A DNA stretch of 34,994 nucleotides from CAYNXB01 sp964401045 (lineage in GTDB: Bacteria; Pseudomonadota; Alphaproteobacteria; Sphingomonadales; Sphingomonadaceae), in contig CAYNXB010000024.1 in assembly GCA_964401045.1 (NCBI GenBank), positions 1-34,994 of the forward strand. The letters are read 5' to 3'. Both the position numbers and the translations under genes were made by a program. The notes beneath the pieces were generated by a model. It saw only the letters and a list, made by a program, of their open reading frames with translations. It ran no database searches and was not told where the DNA came from. The stretch's first letter is position 1. The number at the start of each line of letters is the position of its first letter. Below are positions 1 through 6,885 of the stretch, piece by piece.

Positions 1-2
1 TC

Positions 3-206
3 TGGTCGTTCTCGGGCGAGATGGGCGGGTGGCCCGCGGCGACGATGGACTGGATACTGGTCGCGGCGCTGGTGCGCGCGGCGGCGATGGTGTGGCTGAT
101 CGTCGAGGCCGTGCGGGCGCCGCCGCCGGCATGGCTCGATGGTGGCCTAGCCGCGCCGGACGCCCGCGCGGTCCAGCTCGCGCCCGAGCCTGCCGGTCAG
201 CCATAG
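3..206 (+). CDS. C-terminal fragment of a possible membrane protein (5' end outside window)
   Basis: The frame is open from the window edge and closes at a TAG at 204-206. It contains one hydrophobic stretch (about DWILVAALVRAAAMVWLIVEA) that could be a last membrane helix, followed by a Pro/Ala-rich tail. No family is recognisable. The last 60 bases overlap the 3' end of the Mpo1-like gene on the opposite strand, which is a mild argument against it. The other two forward frames translate to Arg/Gly-rich sequence that looks like shadow. The hydrophobic helix is the only positive evidence, so this is a weak call. Confidence 0.3.
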   Translation, partial: WSFSGEMGGWPAATMDWILVAALVRAAAMVWLIVEAVRAPPPAWLDGGLAAPDARAVQLAPEPAGQP

Positions 207-482
207 CGCCCACATGCGGAAATCGGCGGCGAGGCTCCACAGCGGATAGGTGAAGGTCGCCGGGCGGTTCTTCTCTACCGCGAAATGGCCGATCCACGCG
301 AATGCGTAGCCTGCGAGAGGCAGCGCGAGGAGCCACCACCAGCGCCCGCTTACGGCGGCGAACAATGCAATGGCGGCCACCAGGCTGGTGCCGAAATAAT
401 GCAGCGCGCGGGTCTGCGGCCGGGCATGTTCGCGCAGGTAATAGGGCCAGAAGCTGGCGAAGCTGGTGTGTTCGCGCGCCAT
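147..482 (-). CDS. Mpo1-like (DUF962) small membrane protein
   Basis: 111 residues. The start MAREHTSFASFWPYYLREHA and the motif HARPQTRALHYFGT (about 19-32) are typical of the DUF962/Mpo1-like family, whose yeast member Mpo1 is an Fe(II)-dependent dioxygenase of phytosphingosine alpha-oxidation. Two hydrophobic segments follow (about 33-46 and 48-65), then a conserved GHFAVEKNRPATF stretch (65-77) and a short basic tail. The His residues at 19, 28 and 66 are candidate metal ligands. The ATG was chosen because the family start lies here; upstream sequence in the frame is not protein-like. No clear ribosome binding site is visible. It stands alone, divergent from the SWIB gene. The enzymatic role is only inferred from the family. 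Confidence 0.85.
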   Translation of the reverse strand: MAREHTSFASFWPYYLREHARPQTRALHYFGTSLVAAIALFAAVSGRWWWLLALPLAGYAFAWIGHFAVEKNRPATFTYPLWSLAADFRMWALWLTGRLGRELDRAGVRRG

Positions 483-734
483 GCGGTGAGACTGCCCCGG
501 GGCTCCCGCGCGGTCAACAGGGGCGGGAAATCGCATTTTCGGCGGTTTTACCCCGTGCGAAATTCTGTGGATGGCTTCCCGGGAGTGCTTGCCCACGGAG
601 GCGAGAGGGTTTGGAACGGCGACAACACCGTTATGCCTGTGTGAACGGGTTCGCGCGGCGGAGGGTGGAATGCGGGTGAGGAGTTGCGCTAAGGGCTTCT
701 TCGCCAGAGAATTTTGCCAGGAAAGGAAAAACAA

Positions 735-986
735 ATGGCCAAGAACAACGCGCTGTCCAAGCCGGTCAAAGTATCGCCGCAGCTCGAGGCGGTGATCGGT
801 AACGGGCCGATGCCGCGCAGCGAAGTCACTTCGAAGGTGTGGGATTACATCAAGAAGAACGGCCTGCAGGACAAGACCGACAAGCGCATGATCAATCCCG
901 ACGCAAAGCTCGGCCAGGTCATCGGCAGCGCGCAGATCTCGATGTTCAAGATGACCGCTGCGGTTTCCAAGCATCTGACTGCCTGA
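735..986 (+). CDS. SWIB/MDM2-domain protein
   Basis: 83 residues, almost entirely one SWIB domain: a short Lys-rich N-terminus, then LEAVIGNGPMPRSEVTSKVW (17-36), WDYIKKNGLQD (36-46), the conserved DKRMINPDAKL segment (49-59) and a C-terminal helix. In eukaryotes SWIB domains are protein-interaction modules of chromatin remodelling complexes; in bacteria stand-alone SWIB proteins are common in alphaproteobacteria and chlamydiae, but their role is not settled (nucleoid association has been suggested). The ATG at 735 is favoured over 714 because an AGGAAAGG Shine-Dalgarno at 719-726 sits at correct spacing. A strong hairpin follows the stop (994-1026), suggesting a single-gene transcript. Confidence 0.9.
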   Translation: MAKNNALSKPVKVSPQLEAVIGNGPMPRSEVTSKVWDYIKKNGLQDKTDKRMINPDAKLGQVIGSAQISMFKMTAAVSKHLTA

Positions 987-993
987 TCTACCG

Positions 994-1026
994 CGCCGGG
1001 CCACCGAGAATGGGGTTGGCCCGGCG
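994..1026 (+). terminator. Hairpin after the SWIB gene, likely terminator
   Basis: A perfect 10-bp inverted repeat, CGCCGGGCCA and TGGCCCGGCG, is separated by 13 bases. It starts 8 bases after the SWIB stop codon. Only TT follows the stem, so it is not a canonical U-tract terminator, but position and stability fit transcription termination in a GC-rich genome. Confidence 0.55.
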
Positions 1027-1063
1027 TTGACGGCGGCAAGCAAATCTTGTCGCGAAACCAGTT

Positions 1064-1095
1064 GGCCCGCATGCCGCACTCGTGGCATGCGGGCC
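1064..1095. promoter_or_regulatory. 12-bp perfect hairpin in the leader of the ring-cleavage dioxygenase gene
   Basis: GGCCCGCATGCC (1064-1075) and GGCATGCGGGCC (1084-1095) are exact inverted repeats with an 8-base loop. The right arm ends 44 bases before the dioxygenase ATG. It is followed by CGGTTGTATT, which is moderately T-rich. It could be a second terminator stem for the SWIB transcript, an attenuator, or a palindromic operator for a regulator of aromatic catabolism. The sequence alone does not decide between these. Confidence 0.5.
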
Positions 1096-1139
1096 CGGTT
1101 GTATTAAGAGCGCAGATCGCGCCCAGAGGAAGAAAAAGC

Positions 1140-2399
1140 ATGGCCACGATCGTCGGCGGCATCGCCACGTCGCACACGCCCACCATCGCCTTCGCGAAGG
1201 ACGCCAGGAAGTTCGACGATCCTGTGTGGAAGCCGATCTTCGAAGGTTACGAGCCGGTGCAGGAGTGGTTTCGGGAGAAGAAGCCCGATGTGCTGGTCTA
1301 CATCTACAACGACCACATGACCGCGTTCTTCGACCACTACAGCCACTTCGCGCTGGGTGTGGGTGAGAGCTACGGCCCGGCCGACGAAGGCGGCGGGCCG
1401 CGTGACATTCCGGCGATCGCGGGCGATCCCAGGCTCGCCCAGCACATCGCCAAGGCGATGGTAGCCGACGAGTTCGACCTCAGCTATTTCCAGGGCAAGA
1501 ACCTCGATCACGGCGCATTCTCGCCGCTGTCGGTCATGGTTGACCATGACGAGAATGGCTGGGCCACCAAGCTGCTGCCGATCGTGTGCGGCGTGCTGAC
1601 GGTGCCTTCGCCGAGCGCGCGGCGCTTCTGGAAGTTCGGCCGCTCGCTGCGCCGCGCGATCCAGTCCTATCCGGAGGACATCAAGGTTGCGATCGCCGGC
1701 ACCGGCGGGCTCAGCCACCAGGTCCACGGCGAAGGCTGCGGGTTCAACAACACCGCGTGGGATCATGAGTTCATGGACCTGCTCGAGAAGCACCCCGAGG
1801 CGCTGCTCGATTATCCGCTTGCCAAGCTGGCGGAGCTGGGCGGCTGGGAAGGCGCCGAAGTGGTCATGTGGCTGATGATGCGCGGTGCGTTGTCGGAAGA
1901 GGTCGAAGTCACGCACAAGACCTATTTCCTGCCGTCGATGACCCCGATTGCGACGATGATCTTCGAAGAGAAGGGCGAGCAGCCCCCGCACGAGAGCGAC
2001 GAGGCGCTGCGCGAGCGGATGGAGTGGGACTGGAACGGGGCAGACGCGCTCGAAGGGACCTATCCGTTCACCATCGAGCGTTCGGTCAAGGGCTTCCGCA
2101 TCAACCACTTCCTGCATTCGCTGACCAATCCCACGGTGCGCAAGGCATTCAAGGAAGACGAGGAAGCGACGCTCGCCGCCGCGGATCTGAGCGACGAGGA
2201 GCGGGAGCTGATCCGCAGCCGCGACTGGATCGGGATGATCCGTTACGGCGTGATCTTCTTCATGCTGGAAAAGCTCGGCGCGGTGACCGGGGTGGGCAAC
2301 ATCCACATCTATGCGGCGATGAAGGGCATGAGCGTCGAGGACTTCCAGAAAACCCGCAACGCCGCGATCACCTACGGCGTCGGCGGCAAGGAGAAGTAA
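1140..2399 (+). CDS. desB: Fused LigB-LigA class III extradiol dioxygenase, gallate dioxygenase (DesB)-like
   Basis: 419 residues, close to the 418 of Sphingobium DesB as I recall it. The N-terminal two thirds is a LigB (catalytic) domain and residues from about 290 are a LigA (small subunit) domain, so both halves of a LigAB protocatechuate 4,5-dioxygenase lie on one chain. Visible metal ligands are His12 (ATSHTPT), His59 (YNDHM) and Glu240 (GWEGAEVVMW); His124 (NLDHGAF) and His193 (GLSHQVHGE) are the substrate/acid-base histidines of the family. Reaction: Fe(II)-dependent meta-cleavage of gallate, possibly also protocatechuate, with O2. The ATG at 1140 is preceded by AGAGGA at 1125-1130; an in-frame upstream extension from 1047 runs through the hairpin and is not family sequence. 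No other aromatic-degradation gene or regulator is adjacent, so substrate specificity is inferred from the fusion architecture. Confidence 0.85.
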   Translation: MATIVGGIATSHTPTIAFAKDARKFDDPVWKPIFEGYEPVQEWFREKKPDVLVYIYNDHMTAFFDHYSHFALGVGESYGPADEGGGPRDIPAIAGDPRLAQHIAKAMVADEFDLSYFQGKNLDHGAFSPLSVMVDHDENGWATKLLPIVCGVLTVPSPSARRFWKFGRSLRRAIQSYPEDIKVAIAGTGGLSHQVHGEGCGFNNTAWDHEFMDLLEKHPEALLDYPLAKLAELGGWEGAEVVMWLMMRGALSEEVEVTHKTYFLPSMTPIATMIFEEKGEQPPHESDEALRERMEWDWNGADALEGTYPFTIERSVKGFRINHFLHSLTNPTVRKAFKEDEEATLAAADLSDEERELIRSRDWIGMIRYGVIFFMLEKLGAVTGVGNIHIYAAMKGMSVEDFQKTRNAAITYGVGGKEK

Positions 2400-2453
2400 G
2401 ACTGCGCTTGTTCGTCGCCTGCACGTCAGGCGGCGAAAAGCGAAAGTGGCGGT

Positions 2454-2621
2454 TCAACGGACCGGCGACCGAGGACCTCGTGACGAGTGCCGCCGGCCAG
2501 TCTGTGCACGAGGACGAACTCGCCACTGGCCAACCGGCCCGCGCCAGGTTTCGCGATACCAGCCGCCCTCCGGGTGCGGTTGCAGCCCCAGCGTTGCGAT
2601 CAGCCCCTCCGCCCCGCTCAC
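2454..2621 (-). pseudogene. Broken 5' remnant of a DUF985 (cupin_5) gene
   Basis: A GTG start overlaps the stop of the DUF427 gene (GTGA, 2618-2621). The first 28 or so codons read MSGAEGLIATLGLQPHPEGG then WYRETWRGP, which matches the conserved N-terminus of the DUF985 cupin family (usual length about 140-170 residues). After this the frame turns into Arg/Ser-rich sequence and stops at 55 codons, with none of the later cupin motifs in any frame down to the dioxygenase stop at 2399. Most likely a deletion or frameshift removed the rest. The start overlap suggests it was once translationally coupled to the DUF427 gene. Confidence 0.55.
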
Positions 2622-2908
2622 ACCTCGTTGACCTCCACGCCTTTCCAGAAGGCGATGCGCCCGCGGATCTGCTCCGCCTTGGGTTTCGGTTCGGGGTAAT
2701 ACCAGGCCGCATTCTCGAGCCGCTCCCCATCGACATCGACCGAATAGTAGTGAGCGATGCCCTTCCACGGGCAGACGGTAGTGGTATCGCTCTTTTCCAG
2801 CAGGGAGCTATCGACGTCCTCGGGCGGGAAATAGTGATTGCCCTCGACCACCACCGTCCTGTCGCTGCGCGCGATGACCTGGTCTTTCCAGACTGCTTCG
2901 ACTGTCAT
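2618..2908 (-). CDS. DUF427 domain protein
   Basis: 96 residues, the full length of a single DUF427 domain. Recognisable motifs are VVVEGNHYFPPEDV (19-32), TTTVCPWKGIAHYYSV (42-57) and the AAWYYPEPKP segment (67-76). The family is widespread and small, with a beta-fold; no biochemical function is firmly known to me. The start is well supported: AAGGAG lies 7 bases before the ATG. It is followed, with a 4-base GTGA overlap, by the remnant of a DUF985 cupin gene, so the original unit was probably a two-gene operon. It diverges from the DUF72 gene at 3004, with a 95-bp shared upstream region. Confidence 0.85.
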   Translation of the reverse strand: MTVEAVWKDQVIARSDRTVVVEGNHYFPPEDVDSSLLEKSDTTTVCPWKGIAHYYSVDVDGERLENAAWYYPEPKPKAEQIRGRIAFWKGVEVNEV

Positions 2909-3003
2909 GCCGTGCTCCTTTTTGCGACGCCACGGACCATCGCGAAAAGAGCCGTGTGCGCGGTTCGGTTCCATTGCCTGCGATGGGCCGCTAAGGAAAG
3001 GCG

Positions 3004-3750
3004 ATGACGATCCGCACAGGCATCGGGGGCTGGGTGTACCCCGAATGGCGCAAGGGCGCCTTCTATCCTGAAGGGCTAACCCAGAAGCGCGAGCTTGAAT
3101 ATGCCTCGCGTGCGTTGGGCGCAATCGAGATCAACGGCACCTATCACAGCCTGCAGAAGCCGGAGAGCTTTCGCAAATGGCGCGAGGCGACGCCCGATGG
3201 CTTCGTGTTCGCGGTCAAGGGATCGTCCTACGTCACCAACCGCAAGCTGCTGGCGAGCGCGGGCGAGAGCATGGGCAAGTTCTTCAACCAGGGCCTGGAA
3301 GAGCTCGGCGACCGGCTCGGCCCGATCCTGTGGCAGATGATGCACAACAAGAAGTTCGACGCCGAGGATGTGGCGGCGTTCTTCGACCTGCTGCCGCGCG
3401 AACATAAGGGCCTGCCGCTGCGCCACGCGATCGAGGCCGGGCACGAAAGCTTCGATTGTCCCGAATTCCTCGACCTCGCGGGCAAGGCCAATGTCGCGGT
3501 GGTCTATCTGGAGAAGGAAGGCCGGAGCCAGATCGATGAGCGTACCGCCGATTTCGCCTACTTGCGCTGCAAGCGGATGCAGGCCGATGTTCCCACCGGC
3601 TACCCGCCCAAGGACATCGACCGCATCGCCAAGCTGTGCCGCGAATGGGGCGAGCAGGGCGACGTGTTCGCACTCATGATCAACGGCGCCAAGGAGCGCG
3701 CGCCTGCGGCGGCGATCGCGCTGGCGGAGAAGGTGAAGGGGCAGGAATGA
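3004..3750 (+). CDS. DUF72 family protein (YecE-like)
   Basis: 248 residues. The N-terminus TIRTGIGGWVYPEWRKGAFY, then EINGTYHSLQKPESFRKW (39-56) and FVFAVKGSSYVTN (68-80), are diagnostic of DUF72, a TIM-barrel family related to sugar isomerase/xylose isomerase-like folds with no settled reaction. Later conserved parts are GPILWQMMH (105-113), RHAIEAGHESF (139-149) and the C-terminal DVFALMINGAKERAP stretch. Length is normal and no domain is missing. AAGGAAAGGCG precedes the ATG. Its stop overlaps the start of the M19 dipeptidase (ATGA, 3747-3750), so the two are probably cotranslated, although no functional link is known. Confidence 0.88.
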   Translation: MTIRTGIGGWVYPEWRKGAFYPEGLTQKRELEYASRALGAIEINGTYHSLQKPESFRKWREATPDGFVFAVKGSSYVTNRKLLASAGESMGKFFNQGLEELGDRLGPILWQMMHNKKFDAEDVAAFFDLLPREHKGLPLRHAIEAGHESFDCPEFLDLAGKANVAVVYLEKEGRSQIDERTADFAYLRCKRMQADVPTGYPPKDIDRIAKLCREWGEQGDVFALMINGAKERAPAAAIALAEKVKGQE

Positions 3751-5006
3751 GGAAATTCGTATTTGCGCTGGCCGCGCTTGCTTTGGCCCAACCGCTTGCG
3801 GCGAAGACGCCCGAGGAAACCGCCGCCGCTGCGCTCGATGCCGCGCCGGTGTGGGACGGGCACAACGATGTGCCGGAGCAGTTGCGCGGGCGGCGCGGCG
3901 ATGTGCTCGCCGGGTTCGACTTCCACGACACCACGCATGAGCCCGACGGCAAGGGCGGCACCAGCGCTATGCACACCGATCTGCCGCGGCTGGCGAAGGG
4001 CAAGGTCGGGGCGCAGTTCTGGTCGGTCTATGTCTCGGCCGACTTGCCCGAACCGCAGGCGGTGCAGGCGACGCTCGAGCAGATCGACGTCACCAAGCGA
4101 CTGGTCGCACGCTACCCCGAGCGGCTGCAACTGGCGCTTACCTCGGCCGATGTCGAGCGCGCGTGGAAGCAGCACAAGGTCGCCTCCCTTATCGGGATGG
4201 AAGGCGGCCACTCGATCGGCGGCAGCCTGGCGGTGCTGCGGCAGATGTACGCGCTCGGTGCGCGCTACATGACGCTGACGCATGCGAAGAACCTCGCCTG
4301 GGCCGACAGCTCGAGCGCGCCGCCTGAGCACGACGGGTTGACCGACTTCGGCAGGGACGTGGTGCGCGAGATGCAGCGGCTCGGCATGCTGGTCGACCTG
4401 AGCCACGTCAGCGAGGCGACCATGATCGACGCGCTCGACGCGGCGAAGGCGCCGGTGATCTTCAGCCACTCCGGCGCCTATGGCGTCGTCCCCCATGTGC
4501 GCAACGTGCCGGACGCGGTGCTCAAGCGGCTCGCCGCGAACGGCGGGATCGTGATGGCGGTCGCGCTGCCGGCCTACCTGAGCGAGGAGCGCCGCCAGTG
4601 GGGCGCGCGGCGCGAGGCGGAAGGCACGCGGCTGGTGACGCTGTTCCCCGCCGATCCCGCGGCGGTCGAGGCGGGCAAGAAGGCCTGGCTCGCCGCCAAT
4701 CCCGAGCCGCTGGCGACGATCGCGCAGATGGCCGACCACATCGACCATATCCGCGCGGTGGCGGGGATCGATCATATCGGCCTTGGCGGCGATTACGACG
4801 GGATGGATTTCGGCCCGCAGGGCATGGAGGACGTATCCGGCTATCCGGCGTTGTTCGCCGAGCTGGCGCGGCGCGGCTATTCGCAGGCCGATCTCGAGAA
4901 GATCGCAAGCCGCAACATGCTCCGGGTGCTGAAAGCGGCGGAAACCTATGCCGCCGCGCATCGCGGCGATCCGCCGATCGAGAACAAGGTCGCGATTACC
5001 GACTGA
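3747..5006 (+). CDS. Membrane dipeptidase, peptidase family M19 (renal dipeptidase-like), exported
   Basis: 419 residues. A signal peptide (MRKFVFALAALALAQPLAA, 1-19) indicates export to the periplasm. The zinc-site motif WDGHNDVPEQL (about 36-46) supplies HxD; MEGGHSIGG supplies the bridging acidic residue and LTHAKNLAWAD a second conserved histidine; DLSHVSEATM and FSHSGAYGVVPHVRN supply further ligands; GIDHIGLGGDYDGM is the conserved C-terminal Asp segment. The expected reaction is hydrolysis of dipeptides, including D-amino acid C-termini. The ATG overlaps the DUF72 stop codon. The last 11 bases overlap the 3' end of the DUF1810 gene on the other strand. The physiological substrate is unknown; peptidoglycan-derived or dietary dipeptides are both plausible. 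Confidence 0.92.
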   Translation: MRKFVFALAALALAQPLAAKTPEETAAAALDAAPVWDGHNDVPEQLRGRRGDVLAGFDFHDTTHEPDGKGGTSAMHTDLPRLAKGKVGAQFWSVYVSADLPEPQAVQATLEQIDVTKRLVARYPERLQLALTSADVERAWKQHKVASLIGMEGGHSIGGSLAVLRQMYALGARYMTLTHAKNLAWADSSSAPPEHDGLTDFGRDVVREMQRLGMLVDLSHVSEATMIDALDAAKAPVIFSHSGAYGVVPHVRNVPDAVLKRLAANGGIVMAVALPAYLSEERRQWGARREAEGTRLVTLFPADPAAVEAGKKAWLAANPEPLATIAQMADHIDHIRAVAGIDHIGLGGDYDGMDFGPQGMEDVSGYPALFAELARRGYSQADLEKIASRNMLRVLKAAETYAAAHRGDPPIENKVAITD

Positions 5007-5430
5007 GCAATTCGATCGTCGCCTCGTCCCGTTCGCCATCGAAGAAGCTGTCGAGAGCCTGTGCGAACGGTTCCTCGCCGCCCGAGACTTCGGCGAACAG
5101 CGTCATCGAGCTGTGGAACTTGAGCGCATCGACCGGGCCGAGGATCGCCTCCGCGCTGCGCCTGCCCGCCCATTGCAGCATCGCCTCGGTGCATGCGGTG
5201 AGCCGCGCTCGCAACACGCTGTCGGCGAGATAGGCTTCGGCTTCGCGGCGGTTGGCGACGGCGTAGAACTGCGCGGTCGAGCTGTGCCCGAGCCCGGCGA
5301 TCTGCGGGAACACGAACCACATCCAGTGGCCATGCTTGGCCCCCGCCTCCAGCTCGGCGAGCGCAATCGAATAGGTACCGTCCTGGGCGGTGCGGAATCG
5401 GTCGAGGCCCCGCGCCCCGGTCGTGCTCAC
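4996..5430 (-). CDS. DUF1810 family protein
   Basis: 144 residues, normal for the family. The motif LDRFRTAQDGTYSIALAELE (9-28) followed by GAKHGHWMWFVFPQIAGLGHS (30-50) is the DUF1810 signature, as are SVLRARLTACTEAML and DALKFHSSMTLFAEV. No enzymatic function is established in the family to my knowledge. It starts with GTG at 5430; no ATG in frame would preserve the family start. It lies 21 bases downstream of the small membrane-protein gene on the same strand and converges on the dipeptidase gene, with an 11-base overlap of the two 3' ends. Confidence 0.85.
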   Translation of the reverse strand: MSTTGARGLDRFRTAQDGTYSIALAELEAGAKHGHWMWFVFPQIAGLGHSSTAQFYAVANRREAEAYLADSVLRARLTACTEAMLQWAGRRSAEAILGPVDALKFHSSMTLFAEVSGGEEPFAQALDSFFDGERDEATIELLSR

Positions 5431-5451
5431 GTCGGGGTGAATTCGTGCATG

Positions 5452-5760
5452 TCAGTTCTCGACCGCGGTCGGATCGCTGCTGCTGGCGGCCGAAGGCGCG
5501 GTATCCTGAAGCTGGTCGGCGCCGTCCGAGACGATGCGGTCGGTGCCGTCCGCGGCGGTGCCGGCCTGATCGGCAGTGCGATCGGTGGTTGTCGCCTGGC
5601 TGTCGCGCTCGCCCATGCTCAGCGCGCCGGTGATCCAGGTAATCGAGAGCAGCACGATCGCCAGGAGGAGGCTGATGATGAGGACCCAGCGCACGATATG
5701 CGGAGTGGATCCCGCGCGCGTGCCATCGGTGTCATGCACTTCCTCGTGCTGGGGTTCCAT
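5452..5760 (-). CDS. Single-pass membrane protein, unknown function
   Basis: 102 residues. A charged N-terminus (about 1-24, rich in His/Glu/Asp) is followed by one clear membrane helix (VRWVLIISLLLAIVLLSITW, 23-42) and a long low-complexity tail rich in Ala, Asp, Ser and Thr. By the charge pattern the tail could face the periplasm, but the topology is not certain. I recognise no family. GGGAGG lies 7 bases before the ATG, supporting the start. It lies between the dapD hairpin and the DUF1810 gene, same strand. Confidence 0.65.
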   Translation of the reverse strand: MEPQHEEVHDTDGTRAGSTPHIVRWVLIISLLLAIVLLSITWITGALSMGERDSQATTTDRTADQAGTAADGTDRIVSDGADQLQDTAPSAASSSDPTAVEN

Positions 5761-5772
5761 TCGATGCCTCCC

Positions 5773-5803
5773 GACTGACGGCGCGGCGAAAGCCGCGCCA
5801 GTC
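5773..5803 (-). terminator. Hairpin between dapD and the small membrane-protein gene
   Basis: GGCGCGGC (5780-5787) and GCCGCGCC (5792-5799) form a perfect 8-bp stem closed by a four-base loop (GAAA on the plus strand, TTTC on the minus), with an outer GACT/AGTC extension across a 3-base bulge. It lies 37 bases after the dapD stop. No U-tract follows on the minus strand, so termination efficiency is uncertain; it may attenuate read-through into the next gene. Confidence 0.45.
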
Positions 5804-5839
5804 CAATTACGGTTTTCGGAGGCAATCGTTCCGAAGGGG

Positions 5840-6679
5840 TCAGTCGCGCAGCAGCTCGTTGATCCCGGTCTTGGCGCGGGTCTGCGCGTCGACCGTCTTC
5901 ACGATCACCGCGCAGTAGAGCGACGGGCCGGGGGTTCCGTCCGGCAGCGGCTTGCCGGGCATCGCGCCCGGGACGACCACTGCGTAAGGCGGCACCACGC
6001 CGCGGTGGACCTCGCCCGTCGCGCGATCGACGATCTTGGTTGAGGCGCCGAGATAGACTCCCATAGACAGCACCGCGCCTTCGCCCACGCGCACGCCTTC
6101 GGCCACCTCGGAGCGCGCGCCGATGAATGCGCCGTCACCGATGATCACCGGTTCGGCCTGCAGCGGCTCGAGCACGCCGCCGATCCCCGCGCCGCCCGAG
6201 ATGTGGACGCCCGCGCCGATCTGCGCGCAGCTGCCGACAGTGGCCCAGGTGTCGATCATCGAGCCTTCACCGACATAGGCGCCGATGTTGACGAAGCTCG
6301 GCATCAATACCGCGCCTTTGGCGATATAGCTGCCGCGCCGCACGGCGCAGCCGGGCACCACGCGGATGCCGGCTTCGCGGAAGCGGTTCTCGCCCCATCC
6401 GGCAAACTTCGATGGCACCTTGTCGAATGCCGGTGCACCGGCTGCGCCGCCATCCATTACTTCGTTGTCATAGAGGCGAAACGACAGCAGCACGGCCTTC
6501 TTCAGCCACTGGTTTACGCGCCAGCCCCCTGCACCATCCGGCTCGGCGACGCGTGCCTTGCCGCTGTCGAGCAGCTCGAGTGCGGCCTCGACCGTCTCGC
6601 GCACGCTGGTGCTGGCGGACGAAACGGTGTCGCGTTCCTCCCAAGCCAGCTCGATTTCCTGCGCCAGACGCTCGCTCAT
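5840..6679 (-). CDS. dapD: 2,3,4,5-tetrahydropyridine-2,6-dicarboxylate N-succinyltransferase
   Basis: 279 residues. DapD transfers succinyl from succinyl-CoA to tetrahydrodipicolinate in the succinylase branch of lysine and meso-diaminopimelate synthesis, so it also serves peptidoglycan. An alpha-helical N-domain (1-about 105, with VNQWLKKAVLLSFRL) precedes a left-handed beta-helix of hexapeptide repeats (about 105-245: GAYVGEGSMIDTWATVGSCAQ, GVHISGGAGIGGVLEPLQ, FIGARSEVAEGVRVGEGAV). The conserved GSMIDTWATVGSCAQIG block carries the active-site Asp. GGAG with good spacing supports the ATG at 6679; an upstream in-frame start at 6763 adds Arg-rich non-family sequence. No dapE or other lysine gene is adjacent. 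Confidence 0.95.
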   Translation of the reverse strand: MSERLAQEIELAWEERDTVSSASTSVRETVEAALELLDSGKARVAEPDGAGGWRVNQWLKKAVLLSFRLYDNEVMDGGAAGAPAFDKVPSKFAGWGENRFREAGIRVVPGCAVRRGSYIAKGAVLMPSFVNIGAYVGEGSMIDTWATVGSCAQIGAGVHISGGAGIGGVLEPLQAEPVIIGDGAFIGARSEVAEGVRVGEGAVLSMGVYLGASTKIVDRATGEVHRGVVPPYAVVVPGAMPGKPLPDGTPGPSLYCAVIVKTVDAQTRAKTGINELLRD

Positions 6680-6885
6680 CGCACTTTCTCCGTAATCCCG
6701 CGTCAGACGCGCTGCGAGCGCGGTTACGGGGCGGTGGCGACCGCGGCAAGGTGCAATGTTCACCCTTTTCGTACGGGAATTGCGCGCGCAAATACATCGC
6801 GCTCGTTAACCATGTGCGTTTAGCCCATCTTGGGTATGGCCCGTGATAAAGCGCGCTGGATTCTTAGGGACTTAGGGGCAGCCGG

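Noticed and set aside
1104..2306. A 400-codon minus-strand frame opposite the dioxygenase
   Set aside because: Shadow frame; composition (Arg/His/Asp-rich) and lack of motifs argue against it, while the plus-strand frame is a complete enzyme.
3600..5039. A 479-codon minus-strand frame
   Set aside because: It is antisense to the dipeptidase and is rich in Arg, His and Gly without any recognisable motif; a typical high-GC shadow.
6808..6828. Possible CtrA-type site (TTAA-N7-TTAA) upstream of the S8 protease
   Set aside because: Only the first half (TTAACC) fits; the second half does not match TTAA at the right spacing.
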